A stretch of 64,000 nucleotides of DNA from Oscillospiraceae bacterium (GCA_910574995.1 CAJTCS010000003.1:280277-344276); one strand, 5' to 3'. Counted from the first letter of the stretch, positions 43,234 to 52,486 are shown. Notes: generated from the letters alone by a model not told the origin. Numbers and translations: made by a program.

Positions 43234-44247
43234 TCAGAACGTCCCCCGGCTGGCCTCATAGATGGAAAGCATCAGGTCCATGGTATCCGCCACGCTGGGG
43301 ATGTCATTTTGGAAGGGGGCGTTTTCCAGGACACAGCGGTAGAAATCCCCAATGCATAGGGCGTGGCTGCTGCCCCAATAGGATTTCCCCAGGGCCATGC
43401 CGCCGGCAGGGGCCATGGTGCGGCGCTCTATATCGCCGTTTTCCCAGCGGATGGTTACGTCCGGCTCTTCTATGCGCAGGGTACAGCGTTCGCACACCAG
43501 CTCGATGAGGACGGGGGAATCGGTGCAATGGGCGGTGGTGGCATAAAACAGGGCCCGTTTCCCACCAAAATCGATGGAGGCTTCCAACGTGTCCTCCACC
43601 TCAATAGTGCCCTTTAGGTGGTGGTTTGCCATGGTGGCTTCTACCCCTATAGGCTTGCCTAAGAACCGCACCAGCAAATCTAAGGTATGGATGGACTGGT
43701 TGATCAGCACGCCGCCGCCCTCGGTGCCCCACCGGCCCCGCCAGCCGCTTTCGGTATAATAGGGGGCTTCCCGCCGCCAGGTGACAAAGGCACGGGCCCC
43801 CAGCGGCTTGCCGGTCCGGCCGCTTCCCAGCAGCCCTTCCAAAAGCCGGACGCTGGGGTTATACCGGTTTTGGAAGCATATGCCCACCCGCACGCCTTTA
43901 GCCGTCTCCAAGTTGGAGAATTCCCCCCACTGTTCCCGGCTGATGACCGGGGGTTTTTCGGTGAACACATGGATGCCCCGGCTGGCCGCCAGCTGTGCCA
44001 TGGGGGTGTGGAGGTAATGGGGGGTGCACAGGTGCACTACGTCCACAGGTTCCTGTTCCAACAGGGCCTGTAGGGAGTCATAGGCGTGGCCGCCGAACTT
44101 CCCGGCCAAGTCCTGGGCCCGCTGGGGCACGACGTCCGCGCAGGCCGCAAGCTCCGCCGTTTCCAACCCCTGCAGTACGGCCCCATGTACCTGGGCGATG
44201 CCCCCGCAGCCGATGATGGCGCCGCGCAGCTTTTTGCTACCGTTCAT
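43234..44247 (-). CDS. Gfo/Idh/MocA-family oxidoreductase
   Basis: 337 residues. The NAD(P)-binding fold starts at GAIIGCGGIAQVHG (dinucleotide loop about residues 9-22). The catalytic-lysine motif is EKP at 97-99, and GGGVLINQSIHTLDLL carries the second-domain helix with the active-site histidine. These enzymes oxidise or epimerise sugars and inositols. It overlaps the upstream TIM-barrel gene by 4 bp (ATGA), and a Gfo/Idh oxidoreductase beside a sugar epimerase commonly indicates catabolism of an uncommon sugar or inositol; the substrate is unknown. It is the last gene of the minus-strand operon. Confidence 0.9.
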   Translation of the reverse strand: MNGSKKLRGAIIGCGGIAQVHGAVLQGLETAELAACADVVPQRAQDLAGKFGGHAYDSLQALLEQEPVDVVHLCTPHYLHTPMAQLAASRGIHVFTEKPPVISREQWGEFSNLETAKGVRVGICFQNRYNPSVRLLEGLLGSGRTGKPLGARAFVTWRREAPYYTESGWRGRWGTEGGGVLINQSIHTLDLLVRFLGKPIGVEATMANHHLKGTIEVEDTLEASIDFGGKRALFYATTAHCTDSPVLIELVCERCTLRIEEPDVTIRWENGDIERRTMAPAGGMALGKSYWGSSHALCIGDFYRCVLENAPFQNDIPSVADTMDLMLSIYEASRGTF

Positions 44248-45113
44248 ACCAGCGCCTCCCTGCCTTGGGGTATCCCCCGCAAAATCCCCTGCAAAGCCCC
44301 CAGGGCTGTGGCCCAGGCGGCTTTGCCGTCTGCCTGCCCCCGGCGCTGGGCGTCCTTTTCCAGCGCGCCCAGCCCGGCAAAGTCTGTCAAATGGGGCTCT
44401 AAGGACAGGAATCCCTTCCAGCCGCCTCCCAGCAGGTCGGCCAAAATCTCCGGCACGTGGCCGTCCCCCTGCCCCGCCGGGACCACCCGCTTTTCAGCGG
44501 CCAGGCAGTCCTTCACGTGCACATATCCGATGTACGGCTTTAAAAGCCGGTAGGCCTCCAGGGTGTCCTGGCCTACCTCCACGAAGTTGGAAAAATCGAA
44601 CACAGCCTGGAAGCTGGGTCCGGCAAATTCCTCCAAAAGGGCCAGGCACCGGGGGGCGGAATCCCCAAAGATCCCTTTTTCGTTTTCATGGAGCAGCACA
44701 GAGCCCCACCGGGCGGCTTCCTCCGCCAGGGCCCTTACCCGGCGGAACACCTCCTCCTGGAAACGCCCAGGCTCTTCCCCTTGGGGTATGTAGAAGCTGA
44801 ACATCCGCAGGTAGGGCGCGTCCAGCTCTTTTTGTATTTCCAGCGTGCGCTTGTACTTCTCCAGGTGGGGGGCGAAGTCCTCCTCGATACCGATCTTCCC
44901 GATGGGCGAGCCTATCGAGGATACCTGTATCCCATAAAGGCCCAGCTTGGCCTTGACCTCCCGGAGCTTTTCCGCCGTGAAGTCGGACACGTTGACGCCG
45001 TCGGCGGCCCGCAGCTCGATGTACCCCAGGCCAAATTCCCGCACCGCCGTCAGCTGCTGGTCAAACTCTGGCGCTATCTCGTCTGAAAAGCCTGTCAATT
45101 GGATCGTTTCCAT
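44244..45113 (-). CDS. Sugar phosphate isomerase/epimerase (xylose-isomerase-like TIM barrel)
   Basis: 289 residues. The AP-endonuclease-2/xylose-isomerase-like barrel shows QLTGFSDEIAPEFDQQL, GYIELRAADGVNVSDF, VSSIGSPIGKIGIEEDF, LLHENEKGIFGDS (metal-binding glutamate), FDFSNFVEVGQDT, YVHVKDCLA and GFLSLEPHL. Such proteins isomerise or epimerise keto-sugars with a divalent metal. AGGAGG lies 7 nt before ATG 45113, which I prefer to the upstream in-frame start at 45149. It overlaps the oxidoreductase gene by 4 bp, so the two probably act in one pathway. Confidence 0.88.
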   Translation of the reverse strand: METIQLTGFSDEIAPEFDQQLTAVREFGLGYIELRAADGVNVSDFTAEKLREVKAKLGLYGIQVSSIGSPIGKIGIEEDFAPHLEKYKRTLEIQKELDAPYLRMFSFYIPQGEEPGRFQEEVFRRVRALAEEAARWGSVLLHENEKGIFGDSAPRCLALLEEFAGPSFQAVFDFSNFVEVGQDTLEAYRLLKPYIGYVHVKDCLAAEKRVVPAGQGDGHVPEILADLLGGGWKGFLSLEPHLTDFAGLGALEKDAQRRGQADGKAAWATALGALQGILRGIPQGREALV

Positions 45114-45164
45114 TGGTTTTCCTCCTTCCCGGCCGGGGCTTTGCCCCACGGCCCTGTAAATCGC

Positions 45165-46076
45165 TTATAGGTTTTGGATGCGCTCCCCGTCAAAGACCAG
45201 GATGCCCAGGCCCTCGCCGGTGGGGCCGCCGGCAAGCAGGTGCCGCTTAAAGGCGCGGCGCATGGAGGTATCCTCGGGCAACTGGCCGGCGGGCAGGGTG
45301 TGGGCCGGGCCGAAGACCCGCCAGGCGTCGCTGAAAGGGCCGCTGTCAGCCTGGATGATATCAAAGTCCCCTTGGAAACCCGCGATGTTAGAGCCGGGCT
45401 TCAAGATTTTTTTGTACTCTGGGTACAGCAGCCAGGAATGGCATACGCACACCAGGGGTCCGCCGCCCAGTTCCTTCTGGAAGAAAGCATAGGCCCTACG
45501 GTAGGAATCCAGCCGGGCCTGGCTGTCGAAGGGTTCGCCGCTGGAGGGGATGTGTATGCTTTTCACCTTGTCACCGGGCTGCAGGGAGAAGCCGCCCTTT
45601 TCATAAGCGGGGCCTTCATATGCCCGGTTTTCATATTCCAGGCGGCCCAGCTTCACAATATCGCAGGAATAGAAAATGGGGTACCAGAAAGCCACGAAAG
45701 TGCCCCATACACCGTAATTCTCTTTACATTCGACAGCCTTGTACCGCAGGTCGCAGAAAGTGTCCCAGAAAACCTCTTCGCTGACCCCCTGGCTTTTGTA
45801 GTCCTCCCGGGCCTGTTTGGCCCCCTGGAGAAGGAACAGCATCCAAACGGTATAGGGGGAAAGCCCCGCGTTTTGGGCTATGCCGTCTATCAAGGGCTGC
45901 ACGCCTGTGGTGGTGAAATCGTTTCTATAAAAATATTCCAGGGCCCCCAGCAGGGCCTCCCCTTGGCCTGCGCCCTCCAGGGTTTGGGCACAGCGCAGCA
46001 GCTCTTCCCGGGCTTCCGCCGGGAAGGCGGTGCGCTCCATGGCCAGCGTTAAAAAGGCCTTGTCTATATGTTCCAT
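45165..46076 (-). CDS. Acyltransferase-domain protein (GNAT-like, NAT_N/GNAT_C type)
   Basis: 303 residues. The N-terminal half is helical (TAFPAEAREELLRCAQTLEG, then YRNDFTTTGVQPLIDGI). The C-terminal half shows VKSIHIPSSGEPFD, YRRAYAFF, VCVCHSWLLYPEY, LKPGSNIAGFQGDFDI and DTSMRRAFKRHLLAGGPTGEGLGIL, a pattern I associate with proteins labelled acyltransferase-domain-containing that often accompany sugar-catabolic genes. No acetyl-CoA-binding loop of standard GNAT type is evident. AGGAGG lies just upstream of ATG 46076. It lies 51 bp before the TIM-barrel gene and probably belongs to the same pathway. The reaction is unknown. Confidence 0.7.
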   Translation of the reverse strand: MEHIDKAFLTLAMERTAFPAEAREELLRCAQTLEGAGQGEALLGALEYFYRNDFTTTGVQPLIDGIAQNAGLSPYTVWMLFLLQGAKQAREDYKSQGVSEEVFWDTFCDLRYKAVECKENYGVWGTFVAFWYPIFYSCDIVKLGRLEYENRAYEGPAYEKGGFSLQPGDKVKSIHIPSSGEPFDSQARLDSYRRAYAFFQKELGGGPLVCVCHSWLLYPEYKKILKPGSNIAGFQGDFDIIQADSGPFSDAWRVFGPAHTLPAGQLPEDTSMRRAFKRHLLAGGPTGEGLGILVFDGERIQNL

Positions 46077-46101
46077 ATACAGTTTCCTCCTTTTAGAGGG
46101 G

Positions 46102-46557
46102 TCATTTCCCTATTTTTTCTGTGTCGATGAGGATGTTCACCGGCCCGTCGTTGTCCACCAGCACATGCATGTGCTCGCCAAACTCCCCGGTTTCCACCCG
46201 TTTCACGCCTGCGGCCCGGGTTTTTTCCACAAAGCGTTGGTATAAAGCCTGGGCTGCCTGGGGCGGGGCGGCCATATCGAAGGAGGGCCTGCGCCCCCGC
46301 TTGCAGTCTGTGCCCAAGGTAAAGTTGGACACTACCAGTAGTTCGCCGCCCACGTCCAGCAGGGAACGGTTCATCTTGCCGTTTTCATCCTTGAAGATAC
46401 GCAGCCCGCATACCTTTTCCGCAAGGAAGTCCGCCTGGGCCTCCCCATCCCCCTGCAGTACGCCCAGGAAGGCTACCAGGCCCTCCCCGATGTGCCGGGG
46501 CGGGAGGCCTTCCACAGTCAGCCGGGCCTGGTTGGCCCGCTGCAGCACCACTCGCAT
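46102..46557 (-). CDS. dtd: D-aminoacyl-tRNA deacylase
   Basis: 151 residues. It hydrolyses D-amino acids and glycine mischarged on tRNA. The two active-site motifs are present in slightly altered form: SNFTLGTDCKRGRRPSF (consensus SQFTL) near residue 78, and NDGPVNILIDT (consensus NxGPVT) at the C-terminus, the latter inserting the Gly-cisPro dipeptide into the partner subunit. The start MRVVLQRANQARLTVEG is typical. It lies 19 bp after the zapA-like gene and 25 bp before the acyltransferase-like gene. Confidence 0.93.
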   Translation of the reverse strand: MRVVLQRANQARLTVEGLPPRHIGEGLVAFLGVLQGDGEAQADFLAEKVCGLRIFKDENGKMNRSLLDVGGELLVVSNFTLGTDCKRGRRPSFDMAAPPQAAQALYQRFVEKTRAAGVKRVETGEFGEHMHVLVDNDGPVNILIDTEKIGK

Positions 46558-46576
46558 CGTCCATCCTCCTTTTTTG

Positions 46577-47479
46577 TCAGGGCTTTTCGAAGAAGCTTAC
46601 AAAGCCCTCCTGTTGGAACTCCTCTTCATACCGCAGGGGGTTCCGCCGTTTTTTCCGGCCGTGGGCCGGCGTAGGCGCGCCTGCGGGCTGCTCTGGAGGA
46701 GGGGCGGCTTGGGCGGCCTCCGCCTGGCGTTCCAGGGCGTCCAAAGCCGGGGAGGCGCTCTCCCGCAGCCTGCGGGCTTCCTCCCTGGCCTGCAGGGCCT
46801 CTTGCCGCAGGGCTTCCGCCAGGCCCTGCGCCTCTTCCGCGGCCTGTTGGGCGGCAGACTTTTCCTGTTGGGCCTGTTGGGCCTGCCTCTGCAAGGCCTC
46901 GATCTCCGCCTCCAGCTGGAGCAGCCGCCCGCCCTCTTGCTTTTGGACAGACTGGGCCTGTTCTTCCTCCAGGGCTTTCAGCTTTTCCCGCAGGGCGGAA
47001 AGCTCTTGCAGGGCCTTGGCCCCGATGGCCGCGCTTTCCCGCAGGGCGGCGTTCTCGTCCTCCAGGGCGGCCTTTTCCCCTTCCAACTCTTTGGCGCGTT
47101 GGGCCGATTCGGCCAAAGCGGTGTTTTCCGCCTCCAGCCGGGCGGCGCGCTCCTGCAGGCGGGCGTCCTTCTGGGAATCCACCACAGATTTCAAAAGCTC
47201 TTCCTTCTCCTCCTGCCACAGCTCGGCCTCCACCTCCAGCTCCTCCACCCGGTCCTGCAGGGAGGAGGCTTTCCGGCCGTTCTTTTTGGCTTCGTCGCAA
47301 CAGGAGAGGGCCGCTGTCAGGGCGGCGGCCTCCCGGGTGATATAAGGCGAGGCGTCTAAGATCTGGCGCATCATGGCGCCCACCTCTTGGGCCAGGGAGC
47401 CCATGTACTCCTCGCTTTCCTGGGTGATAAGCCCGCATACCACCCCGTTTATTTCCAGTCGTATCCGCCTTTTTTCCAC
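46577..47479 (-). CDS. zapA: ZapA-like cell division protein with long coiled-coil extension
   Basis: 300 residues. The first 90 match ZapA, the FtsZ-ring stabiliser: RRIRLEINGVVCGLITQESEEYMGSLAQEV, then ILDASPYITREAAALTAALSCCDEAKK. Residues about 90-270 form an almost uninterrupted Glu/Ala/Gln-rich coiled coil, and the end is basic (HGRKKRRNPLRYEEEF). ZapA proteins are normally 80-130 residues, so the extension is unusual, though similar fused forms may be common in this clade. I start at GTG 47479, where the domain begins; ATG 47518 in the same frame would add 13 residues. First gene of a minus-strand operon. Confidence 0.78.
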   Translation of the reverse strand: MEKRRIRLEINGVVCGLITQESEEYMGSLAQEVGAMMRQILDASPYITREAAALTAALSCCDEAKKNGRKASSLQDRVEELEVEAELWQEEKEELLKSVVDSQKDARLQERAARLEAENTALAESAQRAKELEGEKAALEDENAALRESAAIGAKALQELSALREKLKALEEEQAQSVQKQEGGRLLQLEAEIEALQRQAQQAQQEKSAAQQAAEEAQGLAEALRQEALQAREEARRLRESASPALDALERQAEAAQAAPPPEQPAGAPTPAHGRKKRRNPLRYEEEFQQEGFVSFFEKP

Positions 47480-47900
47480 AGCCTTTCCGTCCTTTCCCCG
47501 GGTGTGTCCATTCCGCATTGTTTTTCCAGGCCGCCTGTAAGCCGATGGGACGGCCGAACAGGGCCCTGTGTATGGTTTGGCCACATACTTTTACTATTAT
47601 AATGCAAAAAGGGGCTTTGGGGAAGCCTTTTTTCAGGAAAAATTGTCTTTCCCGGCAAAATTTCCCGCTGCCTGCCCTATACTTTTCTCACATGTTCCTA
47701 ATTGTCTCCCGGGCGCATATATGGTATGATGAAAATAGATTGGTAGGCGGCGGATATTTTTCTGGCCGGGGCCTTGTTTACAGTTGCTTTTCTTGCTTTT
47801 TTAGTGTATAATGCTTATATTGCACTAAAAATATGTGCGCTTTGGTTGCCAGTTTGCGTTATTTTCTATAAATGTCATTACGGTTTGGAGGCATCTTTTC
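47480..47900. other. 421-bp divergent region between zapA and glgP
   Basis: No gene seen. It holds the glgP promoter at 47784-47812. For zapA there is a TATAAT on the minus strand (47601-47596), but no matching -35. Confidence 0.4.
47784..47812 (+). promoter_or_regulatory. Promoter for glycogen phosphorylase
   Basis: TTGCTT (47784-47789), 17 nt, TATAAT (47807-47812). The start codon is 89 nt after the -10. Confidence 0.6.
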
Positions 47901-50342
47901 ATGAATTACAAACTTACCACCCAGCAGATTAAAACGGCCATACGGGACCGGCTGTCCCATACCTTCGGCGTTTCGGTGGAAAACGCCAGCAATGAGGAAT
48001 ATTACAAGGCCGTGGCACTGACGGTGCGGGAGCTGTTGGCAAAGGGCCGGGCGGAATTTTTCGCCAACGCGGAAAAATCGGAGACGAAGCATGTTTATTA
48101 CCTATGTATGGAGTTCCTGTTGGGCAGGTCTTTACGCAACAGCCTGTATAACCTGGGGCTAGAGGAAAACTTCCGGGAAGCCTTGGCGGAATTCGACATC
48201 AAGCTGGACTCCCTTTACGAGCAGGAGCCGGACGCGGGCCTGGGCAACGGGGGCTTAGGGCGGCTGGCCGCCTGTTTTATGGACGGCCTGGCCACCCAGG
48301 GGTACCCCGCCATGGGCTATTCCTTGCGGTATGAATACGGCCTGTTCCGCCAGAAGCTGGTGGACGGATGGCAGACCGAGCTGCCGGACTTCTGGATACC
48401 AGGGGGCAGCGTGTGGATGCAGCAGGTGCCGGAGAGCTCGGTAGAAGTGCATTTCGACGGGCGCATTGAAGAGAAATGGCATGAGGGGTACCACGCTGTG
48501 CGCCATCGGGACTACACCACCGTAACAGCCGTGCCCTACGACCTCTACGTTGCCGGCATGGATGGCAAAGGCGTAAGCCTTTTGCGTGTGTGGAAGGCGG
48601 AAAACAACAAGTTCGACATGGGCCTTTTTAACGGCGGCAATTATATCCGCGCCATGGAGCAGCAAGCCATGGCGGAGGTCATCACCAAGGTGCTGTACCC
48701 CGAGGACAACCATACCGACGGCAAGCTGCTGCGCCTTTCCCAGCAGTACTTCCTGGTGTCCGCTTCCATACAGGATATTATCCGCCGGCATTTGTACGCC
48801 CACAGCACCCTGGACGACCTGCCCAAGCTGGCGGCCATCCACCTGAACGACACCCATCCTGTGCTGGCCATCCCGGAAATGATGCGCGTGATGCTGGACG
48901 AATGCGGCTATGGCTGGGAGGCCGCTTGGGACATCATCAAGCAGACCGTGGCGTACACCAACCATACCGTGATGAGCGAGGCGTTGGAGTCCTGGAGCTG
49001 CGACCTGTTCCGCATGCGCCTGCCCCGCATCTACCAGATCGTGGAGGAGATCAACCGCCGCTTCTGGGAAGAAATGAAGTATAAGGGCGTAGACCACAAT
49101 AAGATCGCCCGCATGGCGCCTATCAGCGAGGGCTATGTAAAGATGGCCAACCTGGCAGTTATTGGCTCACACAATGTCAACGGCGTTTCCGCCCTGCACA
49201 GCGAGATATTGAAGGATGACCTCTTCCATGATTTTTATGTGGAAGAGCCCCAGAAGTTTACCAACGTGACCAACGGCATCGCCCACCGCCGCTGGCTGAA
49301 CCAATCCAACCCCAAGCTGGCCGAGCTGGTGACGGGGCTGATTGGCAGGGACTATATTTATGACGCGGACAAGCTTTCCGGGCTGCTGCAGTATAAGGAC
49401 GACGCCTCTGTGCTGGAGCAGCTGCAAAAAATAAAGCGCGGCAACAAAGAGCGCCTGGCCAGCTACCTGAAGCGCACCCAGAACGACATAGTGGACCCCA
49501 ATTCTATCTTCGACGTCCAGGTGAAGCGCCTGCATGAGTATAAACGCCAGCATATGAATGCCTTGAACATTCTGGCCACCTACCAGTGGCTGCTGGAGAA
49601 CCCCAACGCCGACTTTGCCCCCCACACCTATTTCTTCGGCGCCAAGGCCGCCCCCGGCTATTATTTTGCCAAGCAGATTATCCAGTTTATCGCGGCTATT
49701 GCCAAGGTCATCAACAACGACCAGCGGGTAAACCAGAAGCTGAAAGTGGTTTTTGTGGAAAATTACTGCGTTACCTGGGCCGAGCTTCTCACCCCCGCGG
49801 CGGAGATCAGTGAGCAGATCTCCCTTGCCGGCACAGAAGCCAGCGGCACCAGCAACATGAAGTTTATGATTAACGGCGCGGTAACGCTGGGCACCTTGGA
49901 TGGGGCCAATGTGGAGATCCATGAGGCGGTTGGGGATGACAATATCATCCTCTTCGGCATGACGGCCTCCCAGGTGGAAGAGCTGAAGCGCGCGGGCTAC
50001 AACCCCACGCTGCAATATCAGCACGACCCCCTGCTGCGCCGGGCAATGGACTCTATAAACCGGGGGATCGGCGGGCACCAATTCCATGACATTTTCAACG
50101 CCCTCATCAGCCAAGACCGCTATATGGCGCTGGCCGATTTCAAATCTTACCGGGAAGCCCAGTTCCGGGCCCAGGCTTTGTACCGCGACCAGCAAGTGTG
50201 GAACCGCATGTCCTTGGTGAACATTGCCAGTGCCGGGCGTTTTGCCGCCGACCGGGCCATCCGCGACTACGCGGGGAACATCTGGCACGCTTCCCCTGTC
50301 CCTCCCGAGAAGAATTTGGCGGCCACCACCCGCGCCCTTTGA
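47901..50342 (+). CDS. glgP: Glycogen/starch phosphorylase
   Basis: 813 residues, GT35 family. It releases glucose-1-phosphate from alpha-1,4-glucan ends. The pyridoxal phosphate lysine is K654 in EASGTSNMKFMINGAVTLGTLDG, the family signature. YYLCMEFLLGRSLRNSLYNLG, DAGLGNGGLGRLAACF, AIHLNDTHPVLAI and VKRLHEYKRQHMNALN are also diagnostic. GGAGG at 47886-47890 lies 10 nt before ATG 47901. An alpha-amylase-family gene follows 180 bp downstream, so the two would act together on storage or imported glucans. A terminal Ala/Pro-rich stretch (SPVPPEKNLAATTRAL) is extra. Confidence 0.96.
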   Translation: MNYKLTTQQIKTAIRDRLSHTFGVSVENASNEEYYKAVALTVRELLAKGRAEFFANAEKSETKHVYYLCMEFLLGRSLRNSLYNLGLEENFREALAEFDIKLDSLYEQEPDAGLGNGGLGRLAACFMDGLATQGYPAMGYSLRYEYGLFRQKLVDGWQTELPDFWIPGGSVWMQQVPESSVEVHFDGRIEEKWHEGYHAVRHRDYTTVTAVPYDLYVAGMDGKGVSLLRVWKAENNKFDMGLFNGGNYIRAMEQQAMAEVITKVLYPEDNHTDGKLLRLSQQYFLVSASIQDIIRRHLYAHSTLDDLPKLAAIHLNDTHPVLAIPEMMRVMLDECGYGWEAAWDIIKQTVAYTNHTVMSEALESWSCDLFRMRLPRIYQIVEEINRRFWEEMKYKGVDHNKIARMAPISEGYVKMANLAVIGSHNVNGVSALHSEILKDDLFHDFYVEEPQKFTNVTNGIAHRRWLNQSNPKLAELVTGLIGRDYIYDADKLSGLLQYKDDASVLEQLQKIKRGNKERLASYLKRTQNDIVDPNSIFDVQVKRLHEYKRQHMNALNILATYQWLLENPNADFAPHTYFFGAKAAPGYYFAKQIIQFIAAIAKVINNDQRVNQKLKVVFVENYCVTWAELLTPAAEISEQISLAGTEASGTSNMKFMINGAVTLGTLDGANVEIHEAVGDDNIILFGMTASQVEELKRAGYNPTLQYQHDPLLRRAMDSINRGIGGHQFHDIFNALISQDRYMALADFKSYREAQFRAQALYRDQQVWNRMSLVNIASAGRFAADRAIRDYAGNIWHASPVPPEKNLAATTRAL

Positions 50343-50449
50343 GGCTGGGCGCCAAGCTGCCGGCTGCGCTAGCGTAGCTTTGGCCCCGGATGTGGGCGGG
50401 AAGGCCGCTTACGCCCCAAAGGCAGGGCAAGGCAAAAGTTTTGAAGGAC

Positions 50450-50479
50450 CCAGGGGGCTTTTTCAAAAAGGCCCCCTGG
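50450..50479 (+). terminator. Hairpin between glgP and the amylase gene
   Basis: CCAGGGGGC (50450-50458) pairs with GCCCCCTGG (50471-50479), extended by TTTTT with AAAAA across a single C. There is no T run after it, so it is more likely to stabilise or partly attenuate the message than to end it. Confidence 0.4.
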
Positions 50480-50522
50480 CAGGGCGCGGGACGGGGTCCC
50501 GCGAAAAAGAGAGGCGATTCTT

Positions 50523-52427
50523 ATGTTTAATTCCAGAAGCAGGAAGTACCGGAACCCGGTAGGGGCGGTGGGGAGCGGCACGGCCGTGCATTTCCGCATT
50601 ACCCTGCCCCGGGAGCTGACCTGCTCTCAGGCCCACCTGATCATCGAGCAGGAGGGCGCCGGGACAACCGTATGGGGCATGTTCTGGTGCGGGATGAATG
50701 GGAACAACCAGGAATGGTGGGAGTGTGAATATACGCCGGAAGAGCCTGGACTCTATTTCTACCACTTCGAGGTGCGCACCTGCCGGGGCAACCTGCGTCT
50801 TTCCCGGGGGGAAGCCGGGGCCGCTGTATTCGGCGGGACCAACCGCTGGCAGATGACCGTGTACGACAGCGGCTTTTCCACCCCAGACTGGCTTTTGGGG
50901 GGCGTGATGTATCAGATATTACCGGACCGTTTTGCCTGTTCTGGCAGGCCCAAAGGGGAGCTTCCCGCCGGCCGGTCCTTACATGAAGATTGGTATGAAC
51001 AGCCTGCCTGGGCCCCCAATGAGGAAGGGAAGATTACCAATTCAGACTTTTTTGGGGGGGATTTGCAGGGGATACGGGAAAAGCTGCCCTACCTGCGGAG
51101 GCTGGGCGTGACCTGTATCTATCTCAACCCAATCTTTGAATCCCACTCTAACCACCGGTACGACACGGCGGATTACTCGAAGATAGACCCGCTGCTGGGC
51201 AGCGAGGCGGATTTCCGGGAACTGTGTGAGGCCGCCGAAAGGCAGGGCGTCCGCATCATCATCGACGGGGTGTTCAGCCACACGGGCAGCGACAGCGTCT
51301 ATTTCAACCGGGAGGGCCGCTATCCTGGCCCCGGGGCTTACCAGTCCCAGGCGTCCCCATATTACAGCTGGTATTCCTTCCACGACTGGCCCAAGGGCTA
51401 TGACTGCTGGTGGAATTTCGATACCCTGCCCAACGTGCGGGAGACAGAGGACGGCTATAACGCCTATATAAACGGGCCGGGCGGCATTGTGCGCAAATGG
51501 CTGGAGGCCGGGGCCTCTGGCTGGCGGCTGGACGTGGCGGATGAACTGCCCGACCTGTTCCTGGACCGGCTGACGGCTGCCGCCAAGGCGGAAAAGCCTG
51601 ACGCCCTGGTGCTGGGGGAGGTATGGGAGGATGCCTCTAACAAATCCGCCTATGGGGTGCGCAGGCGGTATCTGCTGGGCGGCCAACTGGACACGGTGAT
51701 GAATTATCCCTTCCGTGACGCCATACTGGGCTTTATCCTGGGGGCTGACCCCCGGGAGTTCCAAGAGATTGTGGAGAATATAGTAGAGAACTATCCGCCC
51801 CAGTGCCTACATCTGCTGATGAATCATATTGGTACCCATGATACCGAGCGTATTTTGACCGTGCTGGGCGGCGAACCCATGGGAAGCCGGGGGCGGGAGT
51901 GGCAGGCTGCCCAGCGGCTGAACCCCCAGCAGCGTGGGCTGGCCATACAGCGGCTGAAGCTGGCCAGCCTTGTCCAGTATATGCTGCCCGGCGTGCCCTG
52001 CATCTATTATGGGGACGAGGCGGGGCTGGAGGGGTATCGCGACCCCTTCAGCCGGGCGTGCTATCCCTGGGGCCGCGAAGAGCGGCAGCTGGTGGAATGG
52101 TACCGGGCGCTGGGCGGAATGCGGGCCAGCCAGAAGCATATCCTGGCACAGGGCCAGTACCGCACGCTGCGGGCCGAGGGGCACCTGCTGGCCTTCGAGC
52201 GGTATATCTTTACAGAGGAGAAGCGGGAAAGCCTGATGCTGATTGCCAACCGCAGCAGCCGCCCCCAAAGCGTGCTGAACCTGGGGCTGGACCTGGCCGG
52301 GGCACAGTATGTAATGGGCTGCCCGCTGGGCACGGTAAACGTGCTGCCGCCCCACAGCGGCTCGGTATTGGCGTTTACACGGGTGCTGCCACCCCAGGCA
52401 AAGCCCCAAGAGGACAGCCAGGCCTAA
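50523..52427 (+). CDS. GH13 alpha-amylase/neopullulanase-type glycoside hydrolase
   Basis: 634 residues, no signal peptide, so cytoplasmic. The N-terminal 120 residues are a beta-sandwich (GTAVHFRITLPRELT, YFYHFEVRT), then the barrel starting at VMYQILPDRFA. Catalytic motifs: DGVFSHTG (region I), nucleophile D337 in GWRLDVADE, acid/base E366 in VLGEVWED, and D440 in NHIGTHDTER. The C-terminal beta domain is at about 555-630. It most likely cuts maltodextrins, pullulan or cyclodextrins, feeding glycogen phosphorylase upstream. Start ATG 50523 with AGAGAGG close upstream. Confidence 0.9.
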   Translation: MFNSRSRKYRNPVGAVGSGTAVHFRITLPRELTCSQAHLIIEQEGAGTTVWGMFWCGMNGNNQEWWECEYTPEEPGLYFYHFEVRTCRGNLRLSRGEAGAAVFGGTNRWQMTVYDSGFSTPDWLLGGVMYQILPDRFACSGRPKGELPAGRSLHEDWYEQPAWAPNEEGKITNSDFFGGDLQGIREKLPYLRRLGVTCIYLNPIFESHSNHRYDTADYSKIDPLLGSEADFRELCEAAERQGVRIIIDGVFSHTGSDSVYFNREGRYPGPGAYQSQASPYYSWYSFHDWPKGYDCWWNFDTLPNVRETEDGYNAYINGPGGIVRKWLEAGASGWRLDVADELPDLFLDRLTAAAKAEKPDALVLGEVWEDASNKSAYGVRRRYLLGGQLDTVMNYPFRDAILGFILGADPREFQEIVENIVENYPPQCLHLLMNHIGTHDTERILTVLGGEPMGSRGREWQAAQRLNPQQRGLAIQRLKLASLVQYMLPGVPCIYYGDEAGLEGYRDPFSRACYPWGREERQLVEWYRALGGMRASQKHILAQGQYRTLRAEGHLLAFERYIFTEEKRESLMLIANRSSRPQSVLNLGLDLAGAQYVMGCPLGTVNVLPPHSGSVLAFTRVLPPQAKPQEDSQA

Positions 52428-52442
52428 ATATTTCCAAGAAGG

Positions 52443-52486
52443 ATACACCATACCCGGTAGACTTTTCCCCGGGTATGGTGTATAAT
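52443..52486 (+). promoter_or_regulatory. Promoter inside a 15-bp perfect inverted repeat, upstream of the SLH protein
   Basis: ATACACCATACCCGG (52443-52457) and its complement (52469-52483) flank an 11-nt loop. The promoter TAGACT (52458-52463), N17, TATAAT (52481-52486) has its -35 in the loop and its -10 overlapping the right arm by three bases. This layout fits an operator, or an RNA hairpin that ends the amylase transcript. Confidence 0.55.
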
